DNA from: Paenarthrobacter sp. DKR-5
Lineage (GTDB): Bacteria > Actinomycetota > Actinomycetes > Actinomycetales > Micrococcaceae
Assembly (NCBI RefSeq): GCF_018531425.1
Contig: NZ_JAHBOI010000005.1
Span: forward strand, 62,001-126,000
DNA: 64,000 nt
Direction: 5' to 3'
Shown here: one piece after another, positions 17,451 to 25,896 of the stretch
Position numbering within the stretch: the first letter of the stretch is position 1
How the letters are laid out: the number at the start of each line of letters is the position of its first letter
The notes under the pieces: model-generated
Told to the model about the DNA's origin: nothing
What the model saw: only the letters and a program-made list of their open reading frames with translations
Databases searched by the model: none
Position numbers and translations under genes: made by a program

Positions 17451-18404
17451 CTACCCTTTCCGGCCCTCCGTGGCGACGCCTTCAATGAAGTGCCGCTGCC
17501 CGAACGCGAACAGCACGAGCATGGGCAACGTGATGAGCAGGGTGGCAACCATGACGTACTGGTAATCGCCCTGGCCGCCGTTGGTGGGACTGTATTTGGT
17601 CATGGCGTACGCGATTCCGAGCGGGGCGGTGAAGCCGTCGACGGATCCGGCGTTCAGGTAGATGAGTGCGGACTGCAGGTTGTTCCAGCTGGCTTGGAAT
17701 TCGAAGATGAAGATCACCACCAGCGAAGGAATCGACAGGGGCAGGGCGATCCGGCGGAAGAGGCCGAAGTAGCTTGCCCCGTCAATTCGCGCGGCCTCGA
17801 ACAGTTCGCGGGGCAGCCCGAGGAAGAACTGCCGCTGCAGGAAGATGTAGAAAGCGGAGCCGAAGAGGTTCATCCCGAAGAGGGGGATCCAGGTGCCGAG
17901 CACCCCGAGGTTCTTCCAGATCAGGTACTGCGGAACCATGGTCACCGCCCCGGGCAGCATCATGGTGGCCAGGACGAGCCCGAAGAGGAAGTTGCGGCCC
18001 GGGAACCGGAAGTAAGCGAAGCCGAAGGCCACGAGCGCGCTGGAGGCGGTGACAAGCGTGGCAGCCAGTATGGCGATCAGGAAGCTGTTGGTCACCCAGC
18101 TGACGAGCGGCAGCTGTTCCCACACCTGGATGTAGTTTTGCGGGGAGAACGTCCGCGGGATGAGTGCGTTGTCGAAGACCTCGTCGCGGGGCTTGAGGCT
18201 TGCGGCCAGCAGCCACGCCAAGGGGTAGAGGAATGCGGCACTGACCAGCGCCAGCACCGTCCAGAGGAGCACCCGGCCCGCCCGGGAGCGCGGGGTTAGG
18301 GCCTTCCGGCGCCGCGGCGGGGTCGCGGCCGTATCCCGGCGCCCGGCTGGCGGGGCCGGGACGGGCACTGAAGGGCCGGCTGGCGGAATCCTGGTCGTCG
18401 CCAT
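17451..18404 (-). CDS. Sugar ABC transporter permease (MalG type)
   Basis: The 317-residue inner-membrane permease has six hydrophobic segments, starting with VLLWTVLALVSAAFLYPLAWLL, and the coupling loop EAARIDGASYFGLFRRIALPLS typical of MalG-type carbohydrate permeases. The start codon overlaps the stop of the upstream permease gene (TAATG), and the ribosome sequence AGGGGGAG lies inside that gene. It would pair with the MalF-type permease and the divergent binding protein at 19558. No ATPase gene is present in the cluster. Confidence 0.92.
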   Translation of the reverse strand: MATTRIPPAGPSVPVPAPPAGRRDTAATPPRRRKALTPRSRAGRVLLWTVLALVSAAFLYPLAWLLAASLKPRDEVFDNALIPRTFSPQNYIQVWEQLPLVSWVTNSFLIAILAATLVTASSALVAFGFAYFRFPGRNFLFGLVLATMMLPGAVTMVPQYLIWKNLGVLGTWIPLFGMNLFGSAFYIFLQRQFFLGLPRELFEAARIDGASYFGLFRRIALPLSIPSLVVIFIFEFQASWNNLQSALIYLNAGSVDGFTAPLGIAYAMTKYSPTNGGQGDYQYVMVATLLITLPMLVLFAFGQRHFIEGVATEGRKG

Positions 18405-19402
18405 TAGCGCTTCTCCCCCTCGTAGTAGACGAATCTGTTGCCGATTTTCACCTGGATGAGGCTGATGAGCAGGATCAGGACGAACAGGACCCACGCCATT
18501 GCCGCGGCGAAGCCGAAATTGAATTCGCGGAAAGCCTGCTGGAAAAGGTAGATCCCGTAGAACAGGGACGCTTCGGGTGAAGCGTTGGTCTGGTCCCTCC
18601 AGAACAGCAGGTAGGCCTGGTCGAAGACCTGGAGCGCGGCGATGGTCAGGACAATCACATTGAAGAACACCGCACCGGAAATCATGGGCAGGGTGATGTT
18701 GAAGAACTTGCGGACGGGGCCCGCCCCGTCCAGGGAGGCGACCTCATAGAGCTCCCGGGGAACGCTCTTGAGCGCCGCCAGGAAGATCACCATCGTGCCG
18801 CTGACCCCCCACAACGTCATGAGGACGATGGAGGGTTTCACCCAGGCGGGGTCGATGAGCCACTGCGGCCCTGTGATGCCGAAGAAGCCGAGTGCCTGGT
18901 TGATGGCCCCCGTGTTGCCGTTCAGCAGCAGCAGGAACACGGCAGCGGTTGCCACCGAAGGCGTCATCTTCGGAAGGTAGTACACCGTGCGGAAGAAACC
19001 GGCTCCGCGGCCGACCCGGTTCAGCAGCAGGGCGAGCCCAAGGGCAACGCAGATTTCCAGCGGCACGGCCAGGACGGCGTAGAACAGTGTGTTCGCCAGC
19101 GACGTGGCGACCTTGGGATCCTCGAACAGCAGTGCGTAGTTTTTCAGGCCCGCCGGCTTGGCCACGTTGGTGGCCAGGTTGTAGTGGCTGAAAGAGATCA
19201 CGAGGCTGTATGCCATGGCGCCGAGCATGAAGACGAGGAAGCCGACGATCCAGGGCGAAATGAACAAGTAGCCCGCCAGCGCCTCGCGGCGGTTGTATTT
19301 GTTCCTCGCCCGCTTCGGCCTGCTGGTGGCTCCGGCGGATGCGGCACCTGCCGTTACTTCTGCTCCCACCAAGGGCACCCCGTTCTCAAATTCCCACACC
19401 AT
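18404..19402 (-). CDS. Sugar ABC transporter permease (MalF type)
   Basis: A MalF-type permease with a Lys/Arg-rich lead (RPKRARNKYNRR), six to seven membrane segments beginning with LAGYLFISPWIVGFLVFML, and the coupling loop ELYEVASLDGAGPVRKFFNITLP. The start is uncertain: the frame is open to 19483 and no candidate has a good ribosome site; ATG at 19402 gives 332 residues and a GTG further in is possible. It shares the intergenic region 19403-19557 with the divergent binding protein gene. Confidence 0.88.
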   Translation of the reverse strand: MVWEFENGVPLVGAEVTAGAASAGATSRPKRARNKYNRREALAGYLFISPWIVGFLVFMLGAMAYSLVISFSHYNLATNVAKPAGLKNYALLFEDPKVATSLANTLFYAVLAVPLEICVALGLALLLNRVGRGAGFFRTVYYLPKMTPSVATAAVFLLLLNGNTGAINQALGFFGITGPQWLIDPAWVKPSIVLMTLWGVSGTMVIFLAALKSVPRELYEVASLDGAGPVRKFFNITLPMISGAVFFNVIVLTIAALQVFDQAYLLFWRDQTNASPEASLFYGIYLFQQAFREFNFGFAAAMAWVLFVLILLISLIQVKIGNRFVYYEGEKR

Positions 19403-19477
19403 CCGCCACATCGGACACGAAACGTGCACCGGTGGCCCTTCCTTGCGCCCCCCTGCGGCTTCCGCTAGCTTTCGGAT

Positions 19478-19497
19478 TAGCAAGCATACTTACAGTA
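19478..19497. promoter_or_regulatory. Candidate operator TAGCAAGCATACTTACAGTA
   Basis: This 20-base element lies in the promoter region between the divergent permease and binding-protein genes. A near-identical element, TAGCAAGCATGCTGAGCAGTA-like, lies upstream of the DUF6458 gene (37226-37246, minus strand), and a weaker relative (GCTTGCGACTTACAG, 30364-30378) is upstream of the MHS transporter. It may be a regulator site or a promoter-associated element. Confidence 0.4.
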
Positions 19498-19557
19498 GCG
19501 GCTGGGTGACGGTTTTACTGGCAGCACTGGCTTAAATGGAGTGGGGAAAGGAAGAAG

Positions 19558-20919
19558 ATGCGTCTTCGGAACAAAAGGCTGGCGGTTCTCGCATTGGCGG
19601 TGGTGGGACTGAGCGCCTGTGGCGGCGGCAACGGCACCGGGTCGTCGTCGGACACTGCGGAATTCAAGAAAGACGCGTCCGGCACGCTGAATGCGTGGGC
19701 TTTCGACAATGCCGACGACGTCGGTAAGGCGCGGATGAAGTACGCCGCCGACCAGCTTCCGAACGTCAAGATCACAATGGACCAGACCCCCTTCGACGCG
19801 CAGAAGTTCACCACCCGTGCCGCCAGCGGCGAGGTGCCCGACGTCGTCCAGATGGACCGGGCGTTCGTGGCGACGTACGCCGCGAAGGGACTCATCAAGC
19901 CGCTGGACAAGTGTTTCAGCGCGCACGGCATGGACCCTGCGAAGCAGTTCTACCCGGCCGTCACGCAGCAAGTCACCTACCAGGACAAGATCTGGGCGGT
20001 TCCGCAGTTCTACCAGCCGGCCGCGATCATCCTCAACCAAAGCGTCCTCGAGCCGGCAGGCGTTTCGGCAGCGGATATCGACACCTCGGATAAGGCAAAG
20101 CTGCTCAATGCCATCTCCAAGACCTACAAGTCCAACGGCGGCAACCCGGTCACCCTGGGTTTTGACCCGGTCGCGGCTGGCCAGGCTGAGCTGTGGATCC
20201 TGGGCCAGGGCGGACGGCTGATGGACGAAAAGGGCGCGCCGACCCTCGATGACGCGGCCAACGTCAAGGCACTGTCGTTCCTCAAGGACATCTACGACGC
20301 GCAGGGCGGCTACGCCAAGGCCAAGAGCTTCAGCGACGCCTTCGACACCTTCGGAAAAGACAACCAGTTCGTCAAGAAGCAGGTCGGAGCCCAGGTTGAT
20401 GCCCAGTGGTACGTCAATGTGCTGTCGCCGTACTCGCAGACGCTGAAGATCTCCGCTGTGCCGTTCAAGGACAAGGACGGGAAACCGTTCACGGTTGCCG
20501 GCGGAACCTCGTTCGTGATCCCGGCGGGTGCCAAGAACCCGGACGCCGCGTGCGCCTGGATGACGTCGCTGGTCACCGACGAGGCGTGGTCAGCTGCCGG
20601 CGCGGCACGTGCCCAGAAGATCTCCTCCACCCCTGGCGGCATCAACACCGGTCTCTTCACCGGTTCTCCCTCGGCGGACAAGCTGGTCCGCGAGAAGTTC
20701 GTGAAGACCACGGGCAACACCGGCTTCGACCAGGCAATCTCGACCTACTATGACGTTCTGAACTCCGGAAAGTCCCTCGGGGCGTCGCCGGCCGGGCAGA
20801 CCATCAAGACCGAAGTCAACAACGCGATCGCGTCCGCCCTGCTTGGGTCCAAGAGCCCCGAGAAGGCGCTCGCGGACGCGCAGGCCGCCGCCAAGCGCGC
20901 TTACGACCAGGTCGGCTAG
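19558..20919 (+). CDS. Sugar ABC transporter substrate-binding lipoprotein
   Basis: A 453-residue extracellular solute-binding protein of the carbohydrate class (family 1). The signal peptide ends in lipobox LSAC (Cys21), followed by the small-residue linker usual for lipoproteins, and the mature domain includes the typical GEVPDVVQMDRAF and FTVAGGTSFVIPAGAKNPDAACAWM segments. GGAAAGGAAG precedes the ATG. The gene is divergent from its two presumed permeases. The sugar is unknown. Confidence 0.9.
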   Translation: MRLRNKRLAVLALAVVGLSACGGGNGTGSSSDTAEFKKDASGTLNAWAFDNADDVGKARMKYAADQLPNVKITMDQTPFDAQKFTTRAASGEVPDVVQMDRAFVATYAAKGLIKPLDKCFSAHGMDPAKQFYPAVTQQVTYQDKIWAVPQFYQPAAIILNQSVLEPAGVSAADIDTSDKAKLLNAISKTYKSNGGNPVTLGFDPVAAGQAELWILGQGGRLMDEKGAPTLDDAANVKALSFLKDIYDAQGGYAKAKSFSDAFDTFGKDNQFVKKQVGAQVDAQWYVNVLSPYSQTLKISAVPFKDKDGKPFTVAGGTSFVIPAGAKNPDAACAWMTSLVTDEAWSAAGAARAQKISSTPGGINTGLFTGSPSADKLVREKFVKTTGNTGFDQAISTYYDVLNSGKSLGASPAGQTIKTEVNNAIASALLGSKSPEKALADAQAAAKRAYDQVG

Positions 20920-20928
20920 CGTGCTCTC

Positions 20929-21028
20929 CTCCTGCTGGGTCCGGTTCGCCGGGACGCGGAATTATTTGCGCTTCCGGCACGTTGAGATACTCGCTGATTC
21001 AGCAAACAACAACCGAACCCAGCAGGAG
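20929..21028 (+). promoter_or_regulatory. Inverted repeat that covers the ribosome site of the DUF4193 gene
   Basis: CTCCTGCTGGGTCCGGTT at 20929-20946 is the inverse of AACCGAACCCAGCAGGAG at 21011-21028 with one mismatch, over a 64-base loop. The right arm contains the AGGAG ribosome-binding sequence of the downstream DUF4193 gene. In a transcript reading through from the sugar-binding-protein gene, the stem would bury that site; a transcript starting in the loop would lack the left arm. Confidence 0.6.
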
Positions 21029-21041
21029 CAATTTCACTTAC

Positions 21042-21341
21042 ATGGCAACTGATTACGACGCGCCGCGCACCAAGGACGACGAGCAGTCGACCGAGTCCAT
21101 TGAGGCGCTTCAGACGCAGCGGAGCGGTGCACAGACTGCGTTGATCGACGTGGACGAGGCGGACACGGCCGAGGGCATCGAGCTGCCCGGCGCCGACCTC
21201 TCCGGCGAGGAGCTGCTGATCCGAGTGGTTCCGGTCCAGTCTGACGAGTTCACCTGCGCCTCCTGTTTCCTCGTGCACCACCGCTCGCAGCGGGCGGCCG
21301 AGCGCAACGGCAAGGTCTACTGCAAGGACTGCGAAGGATAA
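21042..21341 (+). CDS. DUF4193 zinc-ribbon-like protein
   Basis: A small acidic protein of 99 residues typical of actinobacteria (DUF4193). It begins MATDYDAPRTKDDE and ends with two CxxC pairs (CASC and CKDC) separated by a basic stretch, a likely zinc ribbon. The function is unknown. The ATG at 21042 is preceded by AGCAGGAG at 21021-21028, which is the right arm of an 18-base inverted repeat. Its length and conserved ends match the family. Confidence 0.92.
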   Translation: MATDYDAPRTKDDEQSTESIEALQTQRSGAQTALIDVDEADTAEGIELPGADLSGEELLIRVVPVQSDEFTCASCFLVHHRSQRAAERNGKVYCKDCEG

Positions 21342-21372
21342 GAGGGACAAACCGTCCGACGGCGGTGTCTGC

Positions 21373-21765
21373 CTAGACGGCGGACACCGCTGCCACTAGC
21401 GCGTGCGGATCCTCAACAGTCACCGTGATGTTGGGGTGGCGCAGCTTCAGCGGCCGGCCCCGGAAGGTGACCGACGCCGGGGACCGCAGCACCATGCACA
21501 CGCCGCGGTCCGCCGCTGTGCCGAAGGTGATGCCCTTGTCTGCCAGGGAAAGCCTGATTCCTACCGAGCGAAACCACTTGAACGGACCGCTCTGCTCGGC
21601 CGATTCGATGTTCCCCAGCGATGTCCGCAGACCCCACGGCCCAAAAAGCACCGCCAGTTCGCCCTCGCCGTCGTCGACGACGACGGACGCCCGGGCAACA
21701 TTCACTCCCCAGAGCCGCAGCAGCGGGCTGAAGCGGCGGTCATAACGGAACGCATGCGACGTCAT
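21373..21765 (-). CDS. Conserved hypothetical protein
   Basis: A soluble 130-residue protein with a mostly beta pattern (alternating hydrophobic residues in SVVVDDGEGELAVLFGPWGLRT and ASVTFRGRPLKL), without signal peptide or membrane segment. I do not recognise a catalytic motif; the pattern would suit a PH-like or other small beta-barrel domain. It converges on the DUF4193 gene across a 31-base gap, and its start is divergent from the phosphatase gene by about 60 bases. Confidence 0.72.
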   Translation of the reverse strand: MTSHAFRYDRRFSPLLRLWGVNVARASVVVDDGEGELAVLFGPWGLRTSLGNIESAEQSGPFKWFRSVGIRLSLADKGITFGTAADRGVCMVLRSPASVTFRGRPLKLRHPNITVTVEDPHALVAAVSAV

Positions 21766-21825
21766 GGCCCCAGCCTAGGTGCGCTCCGACGTGAAACCAA
21801 GGCTGCTTAGTATTACAGTCGAGAA

Positions 21826-22566
21826 ATGGGAGCAGTAGAACTAATCCTGGTCCGGCACGGCGAGAGCGAAGGCAATCTCGTCGCGACCGCAGCGCAGGCC
21901 GCCGGGTCCGAGACCATTGACACTGACCGGCGCGACGCCGACGTCCCGCTCAGCGGGGCCGGGCGGCGCCAGGCCGAAGCCGTGGGGAAATGGCTCTCTT
22001 CGCTGGCCCCGTCGCAGTTTCCGCAGTCCGCCTGGTGCTCGCCCTACCGAAGGGCCCGCGAGACGGCGGAGCTTGCCGGACTCGAATTCGAACCGGAGTT
22101 CGGGATGCGGCTCGATGAACGCCTCCGCGACCGCGAACTCGGCGTGCTGGACATGCTCACCCGCGCGGGTGTCGAGGCGCGGTACCCGGAGGAGGCCAGG
22201 CGCCGGGAGTGGCTGGGCAAGTTCTATTACCGTCCGCCCGGCGGCGAGTCCTGGGCGGACGTCGCGCTGAGGCTGCGTTCCCTGCTGGCCGAGCTGGACC
22301 AGCTCGAGGAGGGCCGGCGGGTGGCGGTGGTCTGCCACGACGCCGTGATCCTGCTGCTCCGCTACGTCTGTGAAGGCCTGACCGAGGAGCACCTGCTCTC
22401 GATTGCCTCCACCTCCACCGTGCGCAACGGCTCGGTGACCCGGCTGGTGCGGCCCTCAGGGAAAGGGCTCTGGGAGCTTGAATCCTTCAACGAGGTTGAC
22501 CACCTCGAAGCCGGCGGCGCTCCGGTGACCGACCATGCGGGAGACACCAATGTCCACCCGCGCTGA
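21826..22566 (+). CDS. Histidine phosphatase family protein
   Basis: A phosphoglycerate-mutase-like phosphatase of 246 residues. It has the catalytic LVRHGESEGN motif at the N-terminus, a second arginine region (SPYRRARETAEL), the acid/base RDRELG segment and the closing VVCHDAVI histidine. The substrate is unknown. nnrD begins within its last 17 bases, so the two are translationally linked. Confidence 0.9.
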   Translation: MGAVELILVRHGESEGNLVATAAQAAGSETIDTDRRDADVPLSGAGRRQAEAVGKWLSSLAPSQFPQSAWCSPYRRARETAELAGLEFEPEFGMRLDERLRDRELGVLDMLTRAGVEARYPEEARRREWLGKFYYRPPGGESWADVALRLRSLLAELDQLEEGRRVAVVCHDAVILLLRYVCEGLTEEHLLSIASTSTVRNGSVTRLVRPSGKGLWELESFNEVDHLEAGGAPVTDHAGDTNVHPR

Positions 22567-23425
22567 AGTCGTTACGCCCGCGCTGCTGCGCGGCTGGCAG
22601 GTGCCGCGCGACGCAGAGAGCAAGAACGACAGGGGCTCCATCCTGGTGGTCGGGGGAGCGCGGCGCACGCCGGGGGCAGCGATGCTCGCCGGGCTCGCCG
22701 CGCTGCGCGCGGGCGCGGGACGGCTCACACTTGCCGTCGCCGAGTCGACCGCGGTCGCAACCGCCGTCGCGCTCCCCGAGGCCGGGGTGATCGGCCTGCC
22801 CGAGAACGCAGCCGGGTCGGTGCTCGGGTCGGATCTCTCCGCCGCGGCGGACGAACTGGGCGGGGCCGACGTCGTGCTCGTCGGCCCAGGCCTGGACGAC
22901 GCAGGGCAGACGGCGGCGCTGCTGCGTAGCCTCGCCTCCGCGATCGGCGGCGACACCCTGGTGGTCCTCGACGCCTACGCGCTCGGGGTGCTGCCCGGGC
23001 TGGAGGACCTTTACCCGCAGTGGGCCGGCCGGCTGCTGCTCACTCCGAATCCGGCCGAGGCCCAGCGGTTGCTTGCCGGGAAGGCTGCAGCAGGCAAGGA
23101 TCTATCGGCGGCGGCAGTGGCCATTGCGCGCAGGTACGCGGCTGTGGTTTCCGTCCAAGGGGCGGTGGCCGACGCCGACGGCGGCATCTGGCAGGTTCCT
23201 GCCGGCAGCGCCGGGCTGGGGACCTCGGGCAGCGGCGACGTGCTGGTCGGCGCTGCGGGCGGGCTGCTGGCCCGCGGAGCCGCGCCCGCGCAGGCCGCGT
23301 GCTGGGCAACCTACGCCCATGCCACCGCCGGGGACCGGCTGGGCGCCAGCGTCGGGCCGCTGAATTACCTTGCGCGCGAACTGCTCGACGAGCTGCCCCG
23401 GGTGCTGGCTGAACTGACCGCCTGA
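22550..23425 (+). CDS. nnrD: ADP-dependent NAD(P)H-hydrate dehydratase
   Basis: NnrD repairs damaged NAD(P)H by removing water from the hydrate. The 291-residue protein has the ribokinase-like fold of the family, with GSILVVGGARRTPGAAMLAGLAALR-type binding near the start, a VVLDAYAL segment, LLTPNPAE, and the nucleotide-site motif GTSGSGDVLVGAAGGLLARG. The ATG at 22550 is chosen over 22535 because CGGGAG lies six bases before it. The epimerase half (NnrE) is not fused. It overlaps the phosphatase gene by 17 bases. Confidence 0.92.
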   Translation: MSTRAEVVTPALLRGWQVPRDAESKNDRGSILVVGGARRTPGAAMLAGLAALRAGAGRLTLAVAESTAVATAVALPEAGVIGLPENAAGSVLGSDLSAAADELGGADVVLVGPGLDDAGQTAALLRSLASAIGGDTLVVLDAYALGVLPGLEDLYPQWAGRLLLTPNPAEAQRLLAGKAAAGKDLSAAAVAIARRYAAVVSVQGAVADADGGIWQVPAGSAGLGTSGSGDVLVGAAGGLLARGAAPAQAACWATYAHATAGDRLGASVGPLNYLARELLDELPRVLAELTA

Positions 23426-23561
23426 CGCCGGGCAGGCGCGGCGGGTGGCCGGCCGGTGGGCGCCCGCGTTACGGCCGGCTCCGCCCCTGGCCGGCCCTTG
23501 ACTATCCCCTGTCCCGGGATTCCAATGGCAGTAGGGGGGTTGTCGTCTGGAAGGACCGGCC

Positions 23562-24119
23562 ATGAACAGCGCGGAGCCGTTGGTTTGGTGGGCTGCTGCG
23601 GTTGTGCTCATCGTCGTTTCGACGGCCTGGCTGCTGGTCCGGGCGGCCCGTCGCGGCGCCGACTCAACCTTCTGGACCGCCTTCGGAGGCGGAGCGCTGC
23701 TGCTGCCGGCGGTCCTGGTGCCAGCCGCCACCCAGCCCGCCGCTGGTGCGCTGCTTTCCGGCGTCGCGCTCGCCGCTGCAGCGGCCGCGGCCGCCGTACT
23801 GCTGCTCGGTGACCGTGCGTCGCGGAGCCGCCGTCGCCGCGCCCGGAACGGTGCACGCCGGCTCGCCGTCGAGTCCGTGCACGATGAGCTGCTGGGCCGG
23901 TGGATGGCCTACGAACTGGATCCTGCCCGGCAAATCGACTTCCCGGCGATGTCCGACGTCAGGCGACCGGAGACGGCCGCCATGATCAAAGCGATCCGGC
24001 GGGCAGCCGACCTTCGCGCCGCCGACGATAGCGCGGCGTACGGCGCAGCCCTCACGGGTCTGCGCAGCGCACTGGGCGACGCCGAGCGCGCCGCCGGCGT
24101 GTACGAATCGCGCGGCTGA
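23562..24119 (+). CDS. Membrane protein with a cytoplasmic helical domain, function unknown
   Basis: The 185-residue product has two hydrophobic segments (about residues 9-30 and 40-82, the second long enough for two passes) followed by an Arg-rich patch (RSRRRRARNGARR) and a charged helical C-terminal domain of about 90 residues. No enzymatic motif is visible. Orientation with the Arg patch inside would place the helical domain in the cytoplasm. It probably has its own promoter, since about 135 bases separate it from nnrD. Confidence 0.7.
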   Translation: MNSAEPLVWWAAAVVLIVVSTAWLLVRAARRGADSTFWTAFGGGALLLPAVLVPAATQPAAGALLSGVALAAAAAAAAVLLLGDRASRSRRRRARNGARRLAVESVHDELLGRWMAYELDPARQIDFPAMSDVRRPETAAMIKAIRRAADLRAADDSAAYGAALTGLRSALGDAERAAGVYESRG

Positions 24120-24163
24120 AAACGCCTCCCCTGCGGCTCCTTGGGCGCCAATTATTACAATCA

Positions 24164-24174
24164 GGAAATTTTCC
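24164..24174. promoter_or_regulatory. Short palindrome upstream of the amino-acid ABC genes
   Basis: GGAAATTTTCC is a perfect palindrome in an unusually AT-rich stretch of the gap 24120-24269. It may be an operator for the ABC transporter genes that follow, but the regulator is unknown and a chance origin is possible. Confidence 0.3.
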
Positions 24175-24269
24175 GGCTGAAACCTTCGGATTGTTGAACG
24201 TTTCACCGTAGGTTGGGAGGCAGGACGGCGGCCGGCGCGGTGTCGCCGGGCACGAGAGGACTCCCAAGC

Positions 24270-25241
24270 ATGTCGGGGTATGAAAGGTTTTCCAAGCAAC
24301 TGCTGAGCCGCAGAGGGATGCTTGCGCTCGGTCTTGGCGCCGTGGGCGCTGGCGCGCTCGCGGCCTGCGGCGGTTCGCCGTCGCTGCCCGCGGGAGCCTC
24401 GGGGAGCGCCTCGGCGGGCGGCTCGGTGATCGACCAGGCGGCGTTCGACGCAGTGCTGGCGAAGGGCGCTGTTGCCAGCGACGCGCTGGTGCAGGCCAAC
24501 GCCTGGGCCAAGGCCATCAAAGCCAAGGGCGAACTCGTGCGCGGCGGCACGGACACCTCCACCCTGTTCTCGCTCCGCGACCCGGCCACCGGCAAGGTGT
24601 CCGGGTTCGACGCCGGGATGTCCCAGCTGCTGGCGAAGTACATCATCGGCCAGCCGAAGGAAAAGCTCACCCAGGTCACCGTGGACACGCGTGAGACGCT
24701 GCTGCAGAACAACTCGGTGGACGTCATTTTCGCCACCTACTCCATCACCCCCAAGCGCGCCGAGAAAGTAGACTTCGGCGGCCCGTACTACGAGTCCAAG
24801 TCGGCGATTCTGGTCAAGGCGGACAACACCTCGATCAACTCCGTCGCGGACCTTGCGGGCAAGAACGTGGCCACGCAGAGCGCCTCCACCGGCGTGACGC
24901 TGCTCGAACAGGTCGCCCCGAAGGCCAACGTCCAGACCTTCGACGACAACCCCAAGTGCCTTGCCGCCGTCCAGCAGGGCCGGGTCGACGCCTATGTGAT
25001 TGACCAGTCCATCCTGCTTTCGGACGCTGCCAAGAACAAGGACGTCAAGATCGTCGGTGACACCTTCGGCAGCAGCGACAAGTACGGCATCGGCCTGCAC
25101 AAGGGCAGCGACGCGCTTGCCTTCGTCAACGCGTGGCTGAAGATCGTCGAGCAGGACGGCTCGTGGGACGCGCTGTGGAAGGCGACCGTGGGGCAGGTGC
25201 TCAAGACCCAGCCGCCGAAGCCGCCGGCCATCAACGCCTGA
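24270..25241 (+). CDS. Amino-acid ABC transporter substrate-binding lipoprotein (glutamate type)
   Basis: A family 3 solute-binding protein of 323 residues. The leader contains a double arginine (SRRGML, residues 13-18), a hydrophobic stretch and the lipobox LAAC (Cys33), so it may be exported by Tat and lipidated. The mature domain shows the class motifs (GFDAGMSQLL, VDVIFATYSITPKRAEKVDFGGPYY). GAGAGGA at 24254-24260 supports ATG 24270. Two permease genes follow, but no ATPase gene. Confidence 0.9.
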   Translation: MSGYERFSKQLLSRRGMLALGLGAVGAGALAACGGSPSLPAGASGSASAGGSVIDQAAFDAVLAKGAVASDALVQANAWAKAIKAKGELVRGGTDTSTLFSLRDPATGKVSGFDAGMSQLLAKYIIGQPKEKLTQVTVDTRETLLQNNSVDVIFATYSITPKRAEKVDFGGPYYESKSAILVKADNTSINSVADLAGKNVATQSASTGVTLLEQVAPKANVQTFDDNPKCLAAVQQGRVDAYVIDQSILLSDAAKNKDVKIVGDTFGSSDKYGIGLHKGSDALAFVNAWLKIVEQDGSWDALWKATVGQVLKTQPPKPPAINA

Positions 25242-25248
25242 GTCCCTT

Positions 25249-25896
25249 ATGGACCAGTTGTTCACCACCTACCTCGGCGACCTGCTGGCGGGACTCTGGA
25301 TGACAGTGCGGCTCACCGCGGTGGCGTTTGCCGGCTCCCTTGTCCTCGGCACTGTCGTTGCCGCGTTCAGGGTGAGTCCGGTGGCGCCCCTGCGCGCGCT
25401 GGGAAGGTTTTACGTCGAGCTGTTCGTCAACATCCCGCTGATCAGCCTGCTGGTCGTGGTCACCTTCGGCCTGCCCGACGTCGGCGTCACGTTCGACCTC
25501 TTCACCTGCGCGGCGATTTCGATGGTGCTGCTCGGCGCGGCGTTCACCTGCGAGGCGATCCGCAGCGGCGTCAACGCCGTGCCCGTCGGGCAGGTGGAGG
25601 CCGGCCGCGCCGTCGGGCTGGACTTCTTCGGGGTGCTGCGCCATGTGCTCTTCCCGCAGGCGTTCCGCAGCGTGGTGCAGCCCATCGTGAATGTCTTCAT
25701 CGGAATCCTCCTCAGCTCCTCGCTCGCCGGCGTGATCGGCGTGAAGGATCTGACCCTCCAAGTGTCCGAGATCAATAACAAGGCGGCGCTTGGGTTGACC
25801 ACGTACCTGCTGGCGGCATTCGCCTACATTGTCATCGCTCTCCTGGCCGGCGGCCTGGGCAGCCGGCTCGAGCAGCGGCTGAAGGTGCTCCGATGA
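25249..25896 (+). CDS. Amino-acid ABC transporter permease (GluC type)
   Basis: A 215-residue permease of the His/Glu/Gln class with five membrane segments and the coupling loop EAGRAVGLDFFGVLRHVLFPQAFR. It starts seven bases after the binding-protein gene and its stop overlaps the next permease gene by four bases (ATGA), so all three are one operon. Confidence 0.92.
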   Translation: MDQLFTTYLGDLLAGLWMTVRLTAVAFAGSLVLGTVVAAFRVSPVAPLRALGRFYVELFVNIPLISLLVVVTFGLPDVGVTFDLFTCAAISMVLLGAAFTCEAIRSGVNAVPVGQVEAGRAVGLDFFGVLRHVLFPQAFRSVVQPIVNVFIGILLSSSLAGVIGVKDLTLQVSEINNKAALGLTTYLLAAFAYIVIALLAGGLGSRLEQRLKVLR

